Source of the DNA: Chitinophagaceae bacterium
Lineage (GTDB): Bacteria > Bacteroidota > Bacteroidia > Chitinophagales > Chitinophagaceae
Length of the DNA: 64,000 nt
NCBI GenBank assembly: GCA_016720745.1
Contig: JADKKA010000022.1
Span: forward strand, 1,471,152-1,535,151
Direction of reading: 5' to 3'
Positions within the stretch are counted from its first letter, which is position 1. Each line of letters opens with the position of its first letter. A program made the position numbers and the translations under genes. Below, piece by piece: positions 34,038 to 42,028 of this stretch. The notes below the pieces were generated by a model, which searched no databases, was not told the origin of the DNA, and saw only the letters and a list, made by a program, of their open reading frames with translations.

Positions 34038-34931
34038 ATGTCTACTACAAATGAAACCCGTGAATTATCGATCAGCAGACTGATCAATGCCCCGCAGGAA
34101 CTGGTATGGGAAGCCTGGACGAACCCGGAACATATCCGGCATTGGTGGGGACCTGTTGGTTTCAAAAGTACCATCAGTAAAATGGAAGTTACGGAAGGGG
34201 GTGAATGGATATTTGTAATGCATGGGCCCGACGGGACCGATTATAAAAACAAACATGTTTATATCACACTCGAAAAACCATCCCTGATTATAATGCGGCA
34301 TGAAAGCTTTCCACCTTTTGTAATGACAGCCCGCTTTGAAGCAAGGGGCACCCAAACCCTGGTCACCCTGCATTCCGTTTTTGAATCAGCATCACAGCTT
34401 CAGGAAGTCATCAAAGTCTTTAAAGCAGATGAGGGAATGGTACAAAATATCACCAGGATGGATGAATACATTACCGGTAAGATATACCAGGTAGCTACCC
34501 CCATCGTGATTGAAAGAAATTTCAAGGCCAGTACAGCTATCATCTGGAATGCGCTTACGGATCTTTCCCAATTAAAAAAATGGTATTTCGATCTTGACGG
34601 CTTTCAACCTGTTCCCGGTTTCCGGTTCCGTTTTGCCGGTAAAGGCAGCACCGGAGAAGAGTATATGCATGATTGCCGGGTACTGGAAGTTATTCCGGGA
34701 AAGAAAATCGCGTATAGCTGGACCTATGAAAACAGGGAAGGTTATTCCGTTGTCAGTTTTGAATTATTTCCGGATGGGGATCAGACCCGGCTGGTGCTCA
34801 CGCATACCGGTGTAGCCAGCTTTGCCGCCAATGGCAGCGATTTCATGAATGAGAGCTTCACACAGGGCTGGACGGAAATCATCGGCAACCAACTCCGCTT
34901 ATTCCTGGAAGCAGGTACCGGTAATGACTAG
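34038..34931 (+). CDS. Two-domain SRPBCC/AHSA1-type protein
   Basis: 297 residues with two SRPBCC modules: SISRLINAPQELVWEAWTNP followed by HIRHWWGP, and VIERNFKASTAIIWNALTDL with LSQLKKWYFDL. Pairs of ArsR-type repressor and AHSA1-like protein are common, and co-transcription is likely. Ligand unknown. Confidence 0.82.
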   Translation: MSTTNETRELSISRLINAPQELVWEAWTNPEHIRHWWGPVGFKSTISKMEVTEGGEWIFVMHGPDGTDYKNKHVYITLEKPSLIIMRHESFPPFVMTARFEARGTQTLVTLHSVFESASQLQEVIKVFKADEGMVQNITRMDEYITGKIYQVATPIVIERNFKASTAIIWNALTDLSQLKKWYFDLDGFQPVPGFRFRFAGKGSTGEEYMHDCRVLEVIPGKKIAYSWTYENREGYSVVSFELFPDGDQTRLVLTHTGVASFAANGSDFMNESFTQGWTEIIGNQLRLFLEAGTGND

Positions 34932-34968
34932 GCCCTGCAGCAATTGAGTAATGATCAATGAGTATGCA

Positions 34969-35002
34969 TAAAAAAAATCCTGCCGGTAATGGCAGGATTT
35001 TT
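34969..35002. terminator. Bidirectional terminator between SRPBCC gene and rpsG
   Basis: AAATCCTGCC and GGCAGGATTT flank a 6-nt loop, with an A run on the left and a T run on the right. It terminates both convergent transcripts, including the rpsL-rpsG operon, which therefore does not continue into fusA here. Confidence 0.88.
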
Positions 35003-35023
35003 AAATATGTGCAGTTATACTGA

Positions 35024-35491
35024 TTATACTTTAAAGTGGGCGAAGGCCTTGTTGGCTTCAGCCATACGGTGTGTATCTTCTTTCTTTTTGAAAGCAGATC
35101 CTTCCCCTTTGGAAGCGGCCACGATTTCACCGGCCAGTTTGTCTGCCATGCTACGACCATTCCGGTCGCGGCTGTAGCGAATCAGCCACTTGATGCTGAG
35201 GGAAATCTTTCTGTCGGCACGAACCTCAGCAGGAATCTGGAAAGTAGCACCACCGATACGGCGGCTGCGTACTTCAACAGCAGGTGTTACATTGTACAAA
35301 GCTTTTTTCCAAACTTCATAACCATCTTCGTTGGTTTGCTTGGCTACTTTGTCCAGTGCATCATAAAAAATAGTGAAGGCTCCGCTTTTCTTGCCTTCCC
35401 ACATCAGGTTGTTCACAAACCGGGTTACCAGTTTATCGTTGAACTTTGGATCGGGAGCTATCGGGAGTTTCTTTGCTTGTGCTTTACGCAT
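35024..35491 (-). CDS. rpsG: 30S ribosomal protein S7
   Basis: 155 residues. S7 nucleates assembly of the 30S head. [40 protein letters not shown] and [20 protein letters not shown] are universally conserved segments. It is 58 bp downstream of rpsL in the same operon; a terminator follows. Confidence 0.97.
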   Translation of the reverse strand: MRKAQAKKLPIAPDPKFNDKLVTRFVNNLMWEGKKSGAFTIFYDALDKVAKQTNEDGYEVWKKALYNVTPAVEVRSRRIGGATFQIPAEVRADRKISLSIKWLIRYSRDRNGRSMADKLAGEIVAASKGEGSAFKKKEDTHRMAEANKAFAHFKV

Positions 35492-35549
35492 GACTTATAA
35501 ATTAGTTTCTTTTATCTTTTGCTTGTCATCCTATGGCAATGCCACGGGA

Positions 35550-35930
35550 TTATTTTTTGCCTTTATCTTTTTTAGTACCGTATTTAGAACGGCTCTTCTT
35601 TCTGTCCTTCACACCGGCAGTATCCAGGGAACCACGTACAATGTGATAACGTACACCCGGAAGATCTTTTACCCTTCCGCCACGGATCAGTACGATGGAG
35701 TGTTCCTGAAGATTGTGACCTTCTCCGGGAATATAGGCGATCACCTCTACTTTGTTAGTCAAACGAACCTTGGCTACTTTACGCAGCGCTGAGTTTGGTT
35801 TTTTTGGAGTAGTGGTATACACCCTTGTACATACCCCGCGACGCTGGGGGCACTGATCCAAAGCCCTTGATTTACTCTTGGCCCTGATAATTTCTCTTCC
35901 TTTACGTACTAATTGTTGAATTGTAGGCAT
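35550..35930 (-). CDS. rpsL: 30S ribosomal protein S12
   Basis: 126 residues. S12 lies at the decoding centre. The loops [12 protein letters not shown] and [13 protein letters not shown] contain the two Lys that are changed in most streptomycin-resistant mutants (E. coli positions 42 and 87); both are wild type here. The C-terminus ([13 protein letters not shown]) is the usual basic tail. Confidence 0.97.
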   Translation of the reverse strand: MPTIQQLVRKGREIIRAKSKSRALDQCPQRRGVCTRVYTTTPKKPNSALRKVAKVRLTNKVEVIAYIPGEGHNLQEHSIVLIRGGRVKDLPGVRYHIVRGSLDTAGVKDRKKSRSKYGTKKDKGKK

Positions 35931-35955
35931 TCCTGACCATTTATTTTTGGGACGG

Positions 35956-35987
35956 CAAAGGTAGGGGCGATCTGTTTAAATTCCAAA
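35956..35987 (-). promoter_or_regulatory. Promoter of rpsL-rpsG
   Basis: On the minus strand a -33 TTTG (35984-35987) is separated by 20 bp from a -7 TACCTTTG (35956-35963). The predicted start falls about 20-25 nt before the rpsL ATG. This is the most complete promoter seen in the window. Confidence 0.7.
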
Positions 35988-36069
35988 AATACAAATCCCA
36001 AATTCCAAGATTTTACCCCCAGGGGGCTGGTCGCGGAATCTGGGATTCAGATTATTGATTTTTAAGCAC

Positions 36070-37134
36070 TTATACTTTCCACATCCACTGGTACCGGTCT
36101 TCCCTCCTTCCTTCGCGGATATCCGTGAGCCAGGATTTGAGCATCGGAGCTGTTTTCCAGCTATCCGTATCGAATTTCATCACAAAGTCCTTGTACCGCA
36201 ATTCCTTTATCATGGAGATGGTAGCAGCCGTACCCGTACCAAAAACTTCATACAGCAAGCCGGCTTTATACGCATCAATTATATCATCAATACTCAACGG
36301 TCTTTCTTCTACTGTAAATCCCATTTCTTTTAAAAGGGTGATCGAACTCTGACGGGTCACCCCATCCAGAATCGTTCCCTGGTTCAGGTCTGGTGTAATG
36401 GCGGTATTCCCGATGATGAAGAATACATTCATCGTACCGCATTCCTGTACATATTTATGCTCCCAGGCATCCATCCAGAGTACCTGATCATATCCTATTT
36501 TTTTAGCCTGTGCCGTGGCATACATGGCGGCTCCGTAATTACCGGCAGCCTTGGCATACCCTACTCCACCCGGTGCAGCCCGCACATACTGCTCCTCTAC
36601 ATAAATACGCATGGGAGCTGCATAATAAGGACCGGTTGGACTAAGAATGATCATGAATTTATAATTATCAGAAGGGCGAACACCGATCAACTCATCCGAT
36701 GCAAACATAAAGGGGCGGATATAAAGAGAATGGTCTTCCCTGGAAGGAATCCAGTTTTTATCCAGTTGGATCAGTTGTTTCATGCCATCCATAAAAATTT
36801 CCTCAGGAACAGCCGGCATCTGCATCCTTTCAGCAGAAATATTGAAACGCCTGAAATTGTCATGCGGTCTGAAAATAAAAGCTTCGCCCTGGCGGTCTTT
36901 ATAAGCTTTGATGCCTTCAAAAATGGATTGCCCGTAATGGATGGCTGCCACAGAAGGATTCAGCAACAGGGGCTGGTAAGGTTTGATTTCCACATTTTTC
37001 CATTCCCCGTTTTCATAATCTGCCTCCAGCATATGATCGGAAAAATATTTCCCGAAAGGAAGATTTTCCAGGCTGAGTTCCTGCAATTTGCTTCTTTCCG
37101 CTTTTCTTATCGTGATATCCATTGCTGCTGTCAT
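36070..37134 (-). CDS. ilvE: Branched-chain amino acid aminotransferase
   Basis: 354 residues. The PLP enzyme transaminates Leu, Ile and Val. GQSIFEGIKAYKDRQGEAFI near residue 90, the Lys in YAKAAGNYGAAM (Schiff base), QECGTMNVFF and the GILDGVTRQSS-like ILDGVTRQSSITLLKEMG are class IV signatures. The length suits the BCAT-II type. An ATG four codons later (M5) is an alternative start. Confidence 0.93.
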   Translation of the reverse strand: MTAAMDITIRKAERSKLQELSLENLPFGKYFSDHMLEADYENGEWKNVEIKPYQPLLLNPSVAAIHYGQSIFEGIKAYKDRQGEAFIFRPHDNFRRFNISAERMQMPAVPEEIFMDGMKQLIQLDKNWIPSREDHSLYIRPFMFASDELIGVRPSDNYKFMIILSPTGPYYAAPMRIYVEEQYVRAAPGGVGYAKAAGNYGAAMYATAQAKKIGYDQVLWMDAWEHKYVQECGTMNVFFIIGNTAITPDLNQGTILDGVTRQSSITLLKEMGFTVEERPLSIDDIIDAYKAGLLYEVFGTGTAATISMIKELRYKDFVMKFDTDSWKTAPMLKSWLTDIREGRREDRYQWMWKV

Positions 37135-37245
37135 AATAGTTTAATTTATCTTGCCCTTTGAAGGGAGCTTGTAACGGGGCCCGCTTTAACTTTTCAAAGA
37201 AACGAAAAAAAGAAACACCCGTTAGTGTAATTTGTCAATCAGATC

Positions 37246-37788
37246 ATGGATTTAAATCATATCAATCTGCCACCCGCCGCATTGGCCGGTCTCTACGGGG
37301 AAACACTTGTTTCGGAGCATACCGAGCACCTTATTCCGCCTGCAGCAATTAAAAAAGAAGTCCCCGCATCCGGCAATCAGGCAACAGATCAAAATGCCAC
37401 GGTCCGTTCACTAGGAAATAATCAGCAAAATATCCTGGTACTGGTGAATGTTTCAGATGCCGTTTTTTTATCTGATGAATCACTGCTGTTTCTCACAGGT
37501 GTATTGTCTGCCTGTAAATTATCCATGGCAGATATCGCCCTGGTCAACCTGCACCATTATCCGGACATGCCCTATCAAACCCTGCTGAATGAATTCAAAA
37601 GCCGGATTGTTTTTCTGTTTGATAAGGACCCTGCCTCATTTGGTTTGCCTATGAATTTTCCGCATTACCAGTTACAGGCATTCGCCGGAAATACTTTTCT
37701 TTATGCCCCTTCACTGCAGGAACTGGAAAAAGACAAAGTGGAAAAAACAAAACTCTGGGGCTGCCTGAAAAGGCTGTTTAATCTCTAA
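37246..37788 (+). CDS. Uncharacterised protein, possibly HolD-like (DNA pol III psi)
   Basis: 180 residues, cytosolic. The N-terminal ~55 residues are variable. The rest begins with NILVLVNVSDAVFLSDESLL and ends with LYAPSLQELEKDKVEKTKLW. The order of these two elements recalls E. coli HolD (VMVANDLPALTDPL ... SPALTDLRANPTARAALW), with similar spacing. The likeness is by eye only and the psi subunit is generally considered gammaproteobacterial. The gene sits 5 bp before rdgB. Confidence 0.45.
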   Translation: MDLNHINLPPAALAGLYGETLVSEHTEHLIPPAAIKKEVPASGNQATDQNATVRSLGNNQQNILVLVNVSDAVFLSDESLLFLTGVLSACKLSMADIALVNLHHYPDMPYQTLLNEFKSRIVFLFDKDPASFGLPMNFPHYQLQAFAGNTFLYAPSLQELEKDKVEKTKLWGCLKRLFNL

Positions 37789-37793
37789 TAACG

Positions 37794-38387
37794 ATGCAAC
37801 TCATATTCGCTACAAATAATCAACACAAAGTGGATGAGATCCGGTCGGTGCTCGACAACCGGCTGGAGATGATGACCCTGAAAGAAGCCGGGATCAATCA
37901 GGATATTCCAGAACCTTTTGATACCCTGGAAGCCAATGCTTCGGTTAAGTCTAAAACGATACAGGACCTGACAGGACTAAACTGCTTTAGCGAAGACACC
38001 GGACTGGAAGTTGTAGCTCTGAACGGGGAGCCCGGGGTAAAAAGCGCCCGTTATGCCGGTGATAACCGTTCTTTTGATGCCAATATCGACAAACTGCTAC
38101 TCAATCTGGAGGGCCAAACCAATAGAAAAGCCCGGTTCCGGACTGTTATATCCCTGTTAATAGCAGGCGATGAATTCTTATTTGAAGGGATCTGTAATGG
38201 GGTGATAACCGCAGAAAAACGCGGAAACCAGGGCTTTGGGTATGATCCTGTGTTTATTCCGGAAGGTTCTATGCGGACTTTTGCGGAAATGACAATGGAA
38301 GAAAAAAATCAATTCAGCCACCGGAAAAAGGCCACTGAAAAACTGGTAGCATTTTTGAATAGGTTAATGACAAACCACTCAACTTGA
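37794..38387 (+). CDS. rdgB: XTP/dITP diphosphatase (RdgB/HAM1)
   Basis: 197 residues. The enzyme hydrolyses non-canonical purine NTPs such as XTP and dITP to monophosphates, keeping them out of DNA. IFATNNQHKVDEIRSVLDN at the start, SEDTGLEVVALNGEPGVKSA and GNQGFGYDPVFIPEG are the family motifs with the metal-binding acidic residues. It overlaps or abuts the sigma-factor gene downstream, so it may be co-transcribed with it. Confidence 0.95.
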   Translation: MQLIFATNNQHKVDEIRSVLDNRLEMMTLKEAGINQDIPEPFDTLEANASVKSKTIQDLTGLNCFSEDTGLEVVALNGEPGVKSARYAGDNRSFDANIDKLLLNLEGQTNRKARFRTVISLLIAGDEFLFEGICNGVITAEKRGNQGFGYDPVFIPEGSMRTFAEMTMEEKNQFSHRKKATEKLVAFLNRLMTNHST

Positions 38388-38404
38388 CACCAGAACGCAA
38401 CCAA

Positions 38405-38959
38405 ATGATCACCGAAAGCGACTTACTTCAAGGATGCCTTAGTGGCAACCGCCGGATGCAGGAAGAACTGTATCGCCGCTTCTCTCCCCGGATGTATGCC
38501 GTATGTCTCCGCTACGCCGGAAAGGCAGAAGAGGCAGAAGATATCCTGCAGGAAGGATTTATCAAGGTCTTTAGAAAGATGGACAGTTACCGGGGCGATG
38601 GCTCTTTTGAGGGCTGGATGCGCCGGATCTTTGTCAACACCGCCATTGAGCATTTTCGCCGCAAGCGATACCTCATGCCGGTGACGGAAAGAGAAGAGAA
38701 CACGATCGAAGGCAAGTACACTTCTGTACTTGACGATCTCGGTGCCAAGGATATCCTGGCACTGGTTCAGGAACTGTCGCCCGGATACCGCACCGTGTTT
38801 AACATGTATGTGGTGGAAGGATACACACACCGGGAGATTGCCGATATGCTGGGCATCAGCGAAGGCACCAGCAAATCACAGCTCTCGAGGGCCAAGGTCA
38901 TCCTACAGGATATGGTGAGAACATTTATTGATAAGCAAAGAGGCGTTAACAGTAAGTAA
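38405..38959 (+). CDS. ECF-type RNA polymerase sigma-70 factor
   Basis: 184 residues from ATG 38405; a TTG at 38384 overlapping the rdgB stop is a less likely alternative. Region 2 spans about 20-90 (YAGKAEEAEDILQEGFIKVF and FEGWMRRIFVNTAIEHFRRK), region 4 about 120-175 (YRTVFNMYVVEGYTHREIAD and SEGTSKSQLSRAK). There is no region 3. The stop overlaps the ATG of the next gene by one base, a coupling often seen for sigma/anti-sigma pairs. Confidence 0.93.
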   Translation: MITESDLLQGCLSGNRRMQEELYRRFSPRMYAVCLRYAGKAEEAEDILQEGFIKVFRKMDSYRGDGSFEGWMRRIFVNTAIEHFRRKRYLMPVTEREENTIEGKYTSVLDDLGAKDILALVQELSPGYRTVFNMYVVEGYTHREIADMLGISEGTSKSQLSRAKVILQDMVRTFIDKQRGVNSK

Positions 38960-39894
38960 TGAGCAGCAGGATTAAGGATACTTTATTGAATCATGAAGTG
39001 GCTCCTCCCGAAGGAAGCTGGCAGCAAATTGCCACTGCACTGGATGAGGCTGCCAATGGTTACCGTTTTCCTGAAAAATTATACCAGCTCGAAATCACTG
39101 CGCCCTCCTCCTCCTGGGATATCATCAGTCAGCAACTGGATGAAGCCGCTCAGGAAGGTACTGTGGCCGAAAAATTATATGCTGCCGAACTCACTCCTCC
39201 GATTGCAGCCTGGAATCATATTCAACTGGCACTGGAAACAGAAGATGCCGTTGCACAACCAGTAATCAAACGTTTCTATCCTTTCTGGAAATATGCAGTG
39301 GCCGCTATCGTAATCGGATTTTTAGGATTTGCTGCCTGGCAGTTCCTGCTTTCTCCTGAAAAAACAGCCATTACACCCATTGCATCAATCAATACACCTG
39401 AACTGGAAGCGTTGACCCATGCCAGTGCCGGCATTGATGCGGCACTGAACAATGAAGAAGAATCAGTCCGCCTCAATACTTCTGCCGATCCCGAAGCAAG
39501 GGAAGCCGCCGCACTGGAGTCAAGTAAAAAGACATTTGCCAAACTGGACTTCAGTCCGGCCCGCCGGGCAGCAATAGCCGCTTCCTTTTCATTCGATGAA
39601 TTGCTGAGTCCGGAAGAAATTAACGATAACCATCATCTCGGTTTTGCCGAAGCCATTCCCACTACCGGAAAAAAAGATGACCGCTATGTCGTACTCATGA
39701 CGCCGGACGGACATTTTATCCGGATGTCTAAAAAACTCGGCAACATGGTTTGCTGTGTGGCGGGTGAAGAAAAAGATACCCATTGCTCCAATATGATGGA
39801 TAAATGGCAAAAACAACTGGCCTGCTCCGATGCTGCCCACCCGGGTAATTTCATGGATATTCTCAGTCTGGTCAGTTCCCTGGAAGAGCAATAA
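38959..39894 (+). CDS. Membrane protein with three 32-residue repeats, candidate anti-sigma factor
   Basis: 311 residues with one membrane helix (about 108-131). The N-terminal, presumably cytosolic, part carries three repeats exactly 32 residues apart, marked by Trp21, Trp53 and Trp85 within the pattern E-x-x-x-P-x-x-x-W-x-x-I-x-x-x-L and, between them, EKLY. The C-terminal ~180 residues would be periplasmic. Position directly after an ECF gene, and single-helix topology, fit an anti-sigma factor, but no known anti-sigma fold (zinc HxxxCxxC) is present. Confidence 0.62.
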   Translation: MSSRIKDTLLNHEVAPPEGSWQQIATALDEAANGYRFPEKLYQLEITAPSSSWDIISQQLDEAAQEGTVAEKLYAAELTPPIAAWNHIQLALETEDAVAQPVIKRFYPFWKYAVAAIVIGFLGFAAWQFLLSPEKTAITPIASINTPELEALTHASAGIDAALNNEEESVRLNTSADPEAREAAALESSKKTFAKLDFSPARRAAIAASFSFDELLSPEEINDNHHLGFAEAIPTTGKKDDRYVVLMTPDGHFIRMSKKLGNMVCCVAGEEKDTHCSNMMDKWQKQLACSDAAHPGNFMDILSLVSSLEEQ

Positions 39895-39937
39895 ATTTTC
39901 CAAATTCCTTTTTCCGTATTCTTGTAAAAAATAATTC

Positions 39938-40372
39938 ATGGCCAGGATCAGGATTGATTGCCCGGACAATTTTTCATTCAGTTGCCAGATTCCCATTCGT
40001 ATCAATGATATCAATTATGGTGGTCATGTGGGCAATGACAGTCTGCTTTCCCTGGTACATGAAGCAAGAATGCAGTTCCTCTTACATCATGGATACACAG
40101 AAATGTCCGTTGGAGGAAATGGGCTGATCATGGCAGATGCAGGCATTGAATTCAAGGCCGAATTGTTTTATGGTGAAACGGTAACCGTTTCTGTGGCAAT
40201 CGGTGAGATCAGCCGGATCGGTATTGATATTTACTATAAGCTGGAAAAAAACACAGGAGCGCAAACACAAACAGTGGCATTGGTGAAAACAGGTATGATC
40301 TGTTACAATTACAATGAAAAGAAAATTGTAGCCGTCCCGGCCGAAGTAAAGCAAAAGCTCACGGGATCCTGA
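39938..40372 (+). CDS. Hotdog-fold acyl-CoA thioesterase family protein
   Basis: 144 residues. IPIRINDINYGGHVGNDSLL with the Asp/Gly/His/Asn set, and VHEARMQFLLHHGYTE, are typical of 4-hydroxybenzoyl-CoA thioesterase-like proteins. Substrate unknown. Its stop codon abuts that of the convergent aroE gene with no spacer. Confidence 0.85.
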   Translation: MARIRIDCPDNFSFSCQIPIRINDINYGGHVGNDSLLSLVHEARMQFLLHHGYTEMSVGGNGLIMADAGIEFKAELFYGETVTVSVAIGEISRIGIDIYYKLEKNTGAQTQTVALVKTGMICYNYNEKKIVAVPAEVKQKLTGS

Positions 40373-41110
40373 TCAGATACTATTCCAGATTTTCCAGCTC
40401 TCCTCTGCCTGCAGCAACAGCATATCTTCTCCGTTTTTGATGGTTGCCCCCCTCTCCGCTCCTTTCCGCAGGAAAAGTGTTTGTGCCGGATTATATACCA
40501 GGTCAAATAAGAGATGGCGTTCATCGATCGACTCATAAGGAATGTCGGGACAATGGTCCTCCTTGGGATACATCCCCACAGGAGTGGTGTTGATGATAAT
40601 CGGGTGTGATTGGATGATTGAGTGATCCAGGTCCTGGTAGGTAAAATCAGATCCCGGCTGTAATGCCCTGCTCACGATATGGTAACTGATGCCCAGTTGT
40701 TGTAAGGCAAAAATCACAGCCGCCGTGGCACCTCCATTTCCCAGTACAAGGGCAGATTGCTGATCAGGGCGCAATACAGGCCGCAGACTTTCCCTGAAAC
40801 CAACCACATCTGTATTGTATCCTATCAATTGGCCTTCACTAAAAAGAATACAGTTACAGGCTTCCAGTCCTGCCGGAATGAAAGCAGTATGATTCAGGTA
40901 AGGCAGTACCTGTTTCTTATAAGGAATGGTAATGTTCAGTCCTTCCAGATCCGGATGCTGACTGATTAAACCGGGTAATTCAGTGATTGATTCGATGGGA
41001 AAGAGTTCGTAACGGCAATCATCCAGCCCTTCTTTTTCAAATTTTTCAGTGAAATACTTTTTAGAAAAAGAGTGTGTCAACGGATAGCCGATCAGCCCAA
41101 AGAGCCTCAT
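40373..41110 (-). CDS. aroE: Shikimate dehydrogenase
   Basis: 245 residues. NADP-dependent reduction of 3-dehydroshikimate in aromatic amino acid synthesis. GYPLTHSFSKKYF binds shikimate, Lys in ITIPYKK is catalytic, GYNTDVVGF holds the paired Asp, and LVLGNGGATAAVIFAL is the NADP-binding loop. It is shorter than the ~270-residue E. coli enzyme, as usual in Bacteroidota. The start overlaps the comA stop by 4 bp. Confidence 0.93.
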   Translation of the reverse strand: MRLFGLIGYPLTHSFSKKYFTEKFEKEGLDDCRYELFPIESITELPGLISQHPDLEGLNITIPYKKQVLPYLNHTAFIPAGLEACNCILFSEGQLIGYNTDVVGFRESLRPVLRPDQQSALVLGNGGATAAVIFALQQLGISYHIVSRALQPGSDFTYQDLDHSIIQSHPIIINTTPVGMYPKEDHCPDIPYESIDERHLLFDLVYNPAQTLFLRKGAERGATIKNGEDMLLLQAEESWKIWNSI

Positions 41111-41883
41111 CCCGCGTTTTCCTTTTTATCGAGGTAAAGCATGAAGGTATCGCCTCTTAATCCGATCCGCATCGCTTCCAGGGGAATTACTTCGGAAGGC
41201 GCAATATTTCCCAGGTTCACATTACAACCAATCAGTTCGATAAAATATAATTGCTGTGCTTTTTGCGGGGCTTCCCAGATAATTTTTTCAGCAGGAATCT
41301 GGGTGAGGATTTCCTGCACCAGTCCTTCTCTTACTTCTCCGCTTCCACGGTAGATACCCACATTACCAGCTTCTCTGGCTTCGGCAATTACATAACTGGA
41401 ACCGGCACTGAGTTCGGCTTTCATCAGCTCGATCCATTTGTAGGGAGGAATAATATGGGCGGCGTCCTTGCTTCCTACCTCACTCAGTACAATACCATGC
41501 TTGGTGAGTTTTTCAATATAACCGCATTTTTCAGCATGCGGGATGGTGATGGAGCCATCACTGACTTCCATCCAGCTTACACCATAATCACGGCACATAT
41601 TGATATAATCTTCAAACTGGTTCCGGATCAGAAAGGCCTCAAAAAGAGTACCTCCAAAATAGATCGGCATTTCATGCGAACGATAGAATTCCAGCTTCTC
41701 TCTCAGGTTGGGGGTTACAAAGGAAGTCCCAAAACCAAGTTTTACAATATCTACATGCGGACCTGCCACACTCAAAAAATTTCTCGCTTCTTCCAGGCTC
41801 AGCCCTTTATCCATTACCATGGTAATACCTGATTGTCTGGGCTTGCTTTTTCTGTCGGGAATCTGAGACAAATTAAAATTCAT
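41107..41883 (-). CDS. comA: Phosphosulfolactate synthase (ComA family)
   Basis: 258 residues. ComA adds sulfite to phosphoenolpyruvate to give phosphosulfolactate, first step of coenzyme M synthesis in methanogens. Family features include MVMDKGLSLEEARNFL, VDIVKLGFGTSFVTPNL, MEVSDGSITIPHAEK and the closing segment IAPSEVIPLEAMRIGLRGDT. A -7 box (TAAATTTG on the minus strand, 41948-41955) precedes it. In this phylum the product's fate is not clear; no other coenzyme M gene is present. Start and stop overlap with aroE indicates one operon. Confidence 0.88.
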   Translation of the reverse strand: MNFNLSQIPDRKSKPRQSGITMVMDKGLSLEEARNFLSVAGPHVDIVKLGFGTSFVTPNLREKLEFYRSHEMPIYFGGTLFEAFLIRNQFEDYINMCRDYGVSWMEVSDGSITIPHAEKCGYIEKLTKHGIVLSEVGSKDAAHIIPPYKWIELMKAELSAGSSYVIAEAREAGNVGIYRGSGEVREGLVQEILTQIPAEKIIWEAPQKAQQLYFIELIGCNVNLGNIAPSEVIPLEAMRIGLRGDTFMLYLDKKENAG

Positions 41884-41947
41884 ATCCGGAGATTTTTTTG
41901 GATCAATTAAGTGAACCGCCTGATTTCCAATTTCCTTGGCAGGCCGG

Positions 41948-41955
41948 CAAATTTA
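41948..41955 (-). promoter_or_regulatory. -7 promoter box for comA-aroE
   Basis: The minus strand reads TAAATTTG, a full TAnnTTTG match, about 65 bp before the comA ATG. No -33 TTTG at ordinary spacing. Confidence 0.45.
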
Positions 41956-41991
41956 GGGAAGATTCATTGAAGTATTACTGACCGACATTCT

Positions 41992-42023
41992 ACTATCGAC
42001 TAATGACTATCGACTATCGACTT
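41992..42023. repeat. GACTATCGACTA phrase repeat
   Basis: CTATCGACTAATGACTATCG and a further GACTATCGAC run in tandem just upstream of comA. It is a simple phrase array like those at 25.7 kb and 46.8 kb. Confidence 0.6.
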
Positions 42024-42028
42024 CTCTC

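Noticed and set aside
36457..37161. Plus-strand open frame opposite ilvE (~234 codons)
   Set aside because: ilvE is unmistakable on the minus strand; the opposite frame has no family features.
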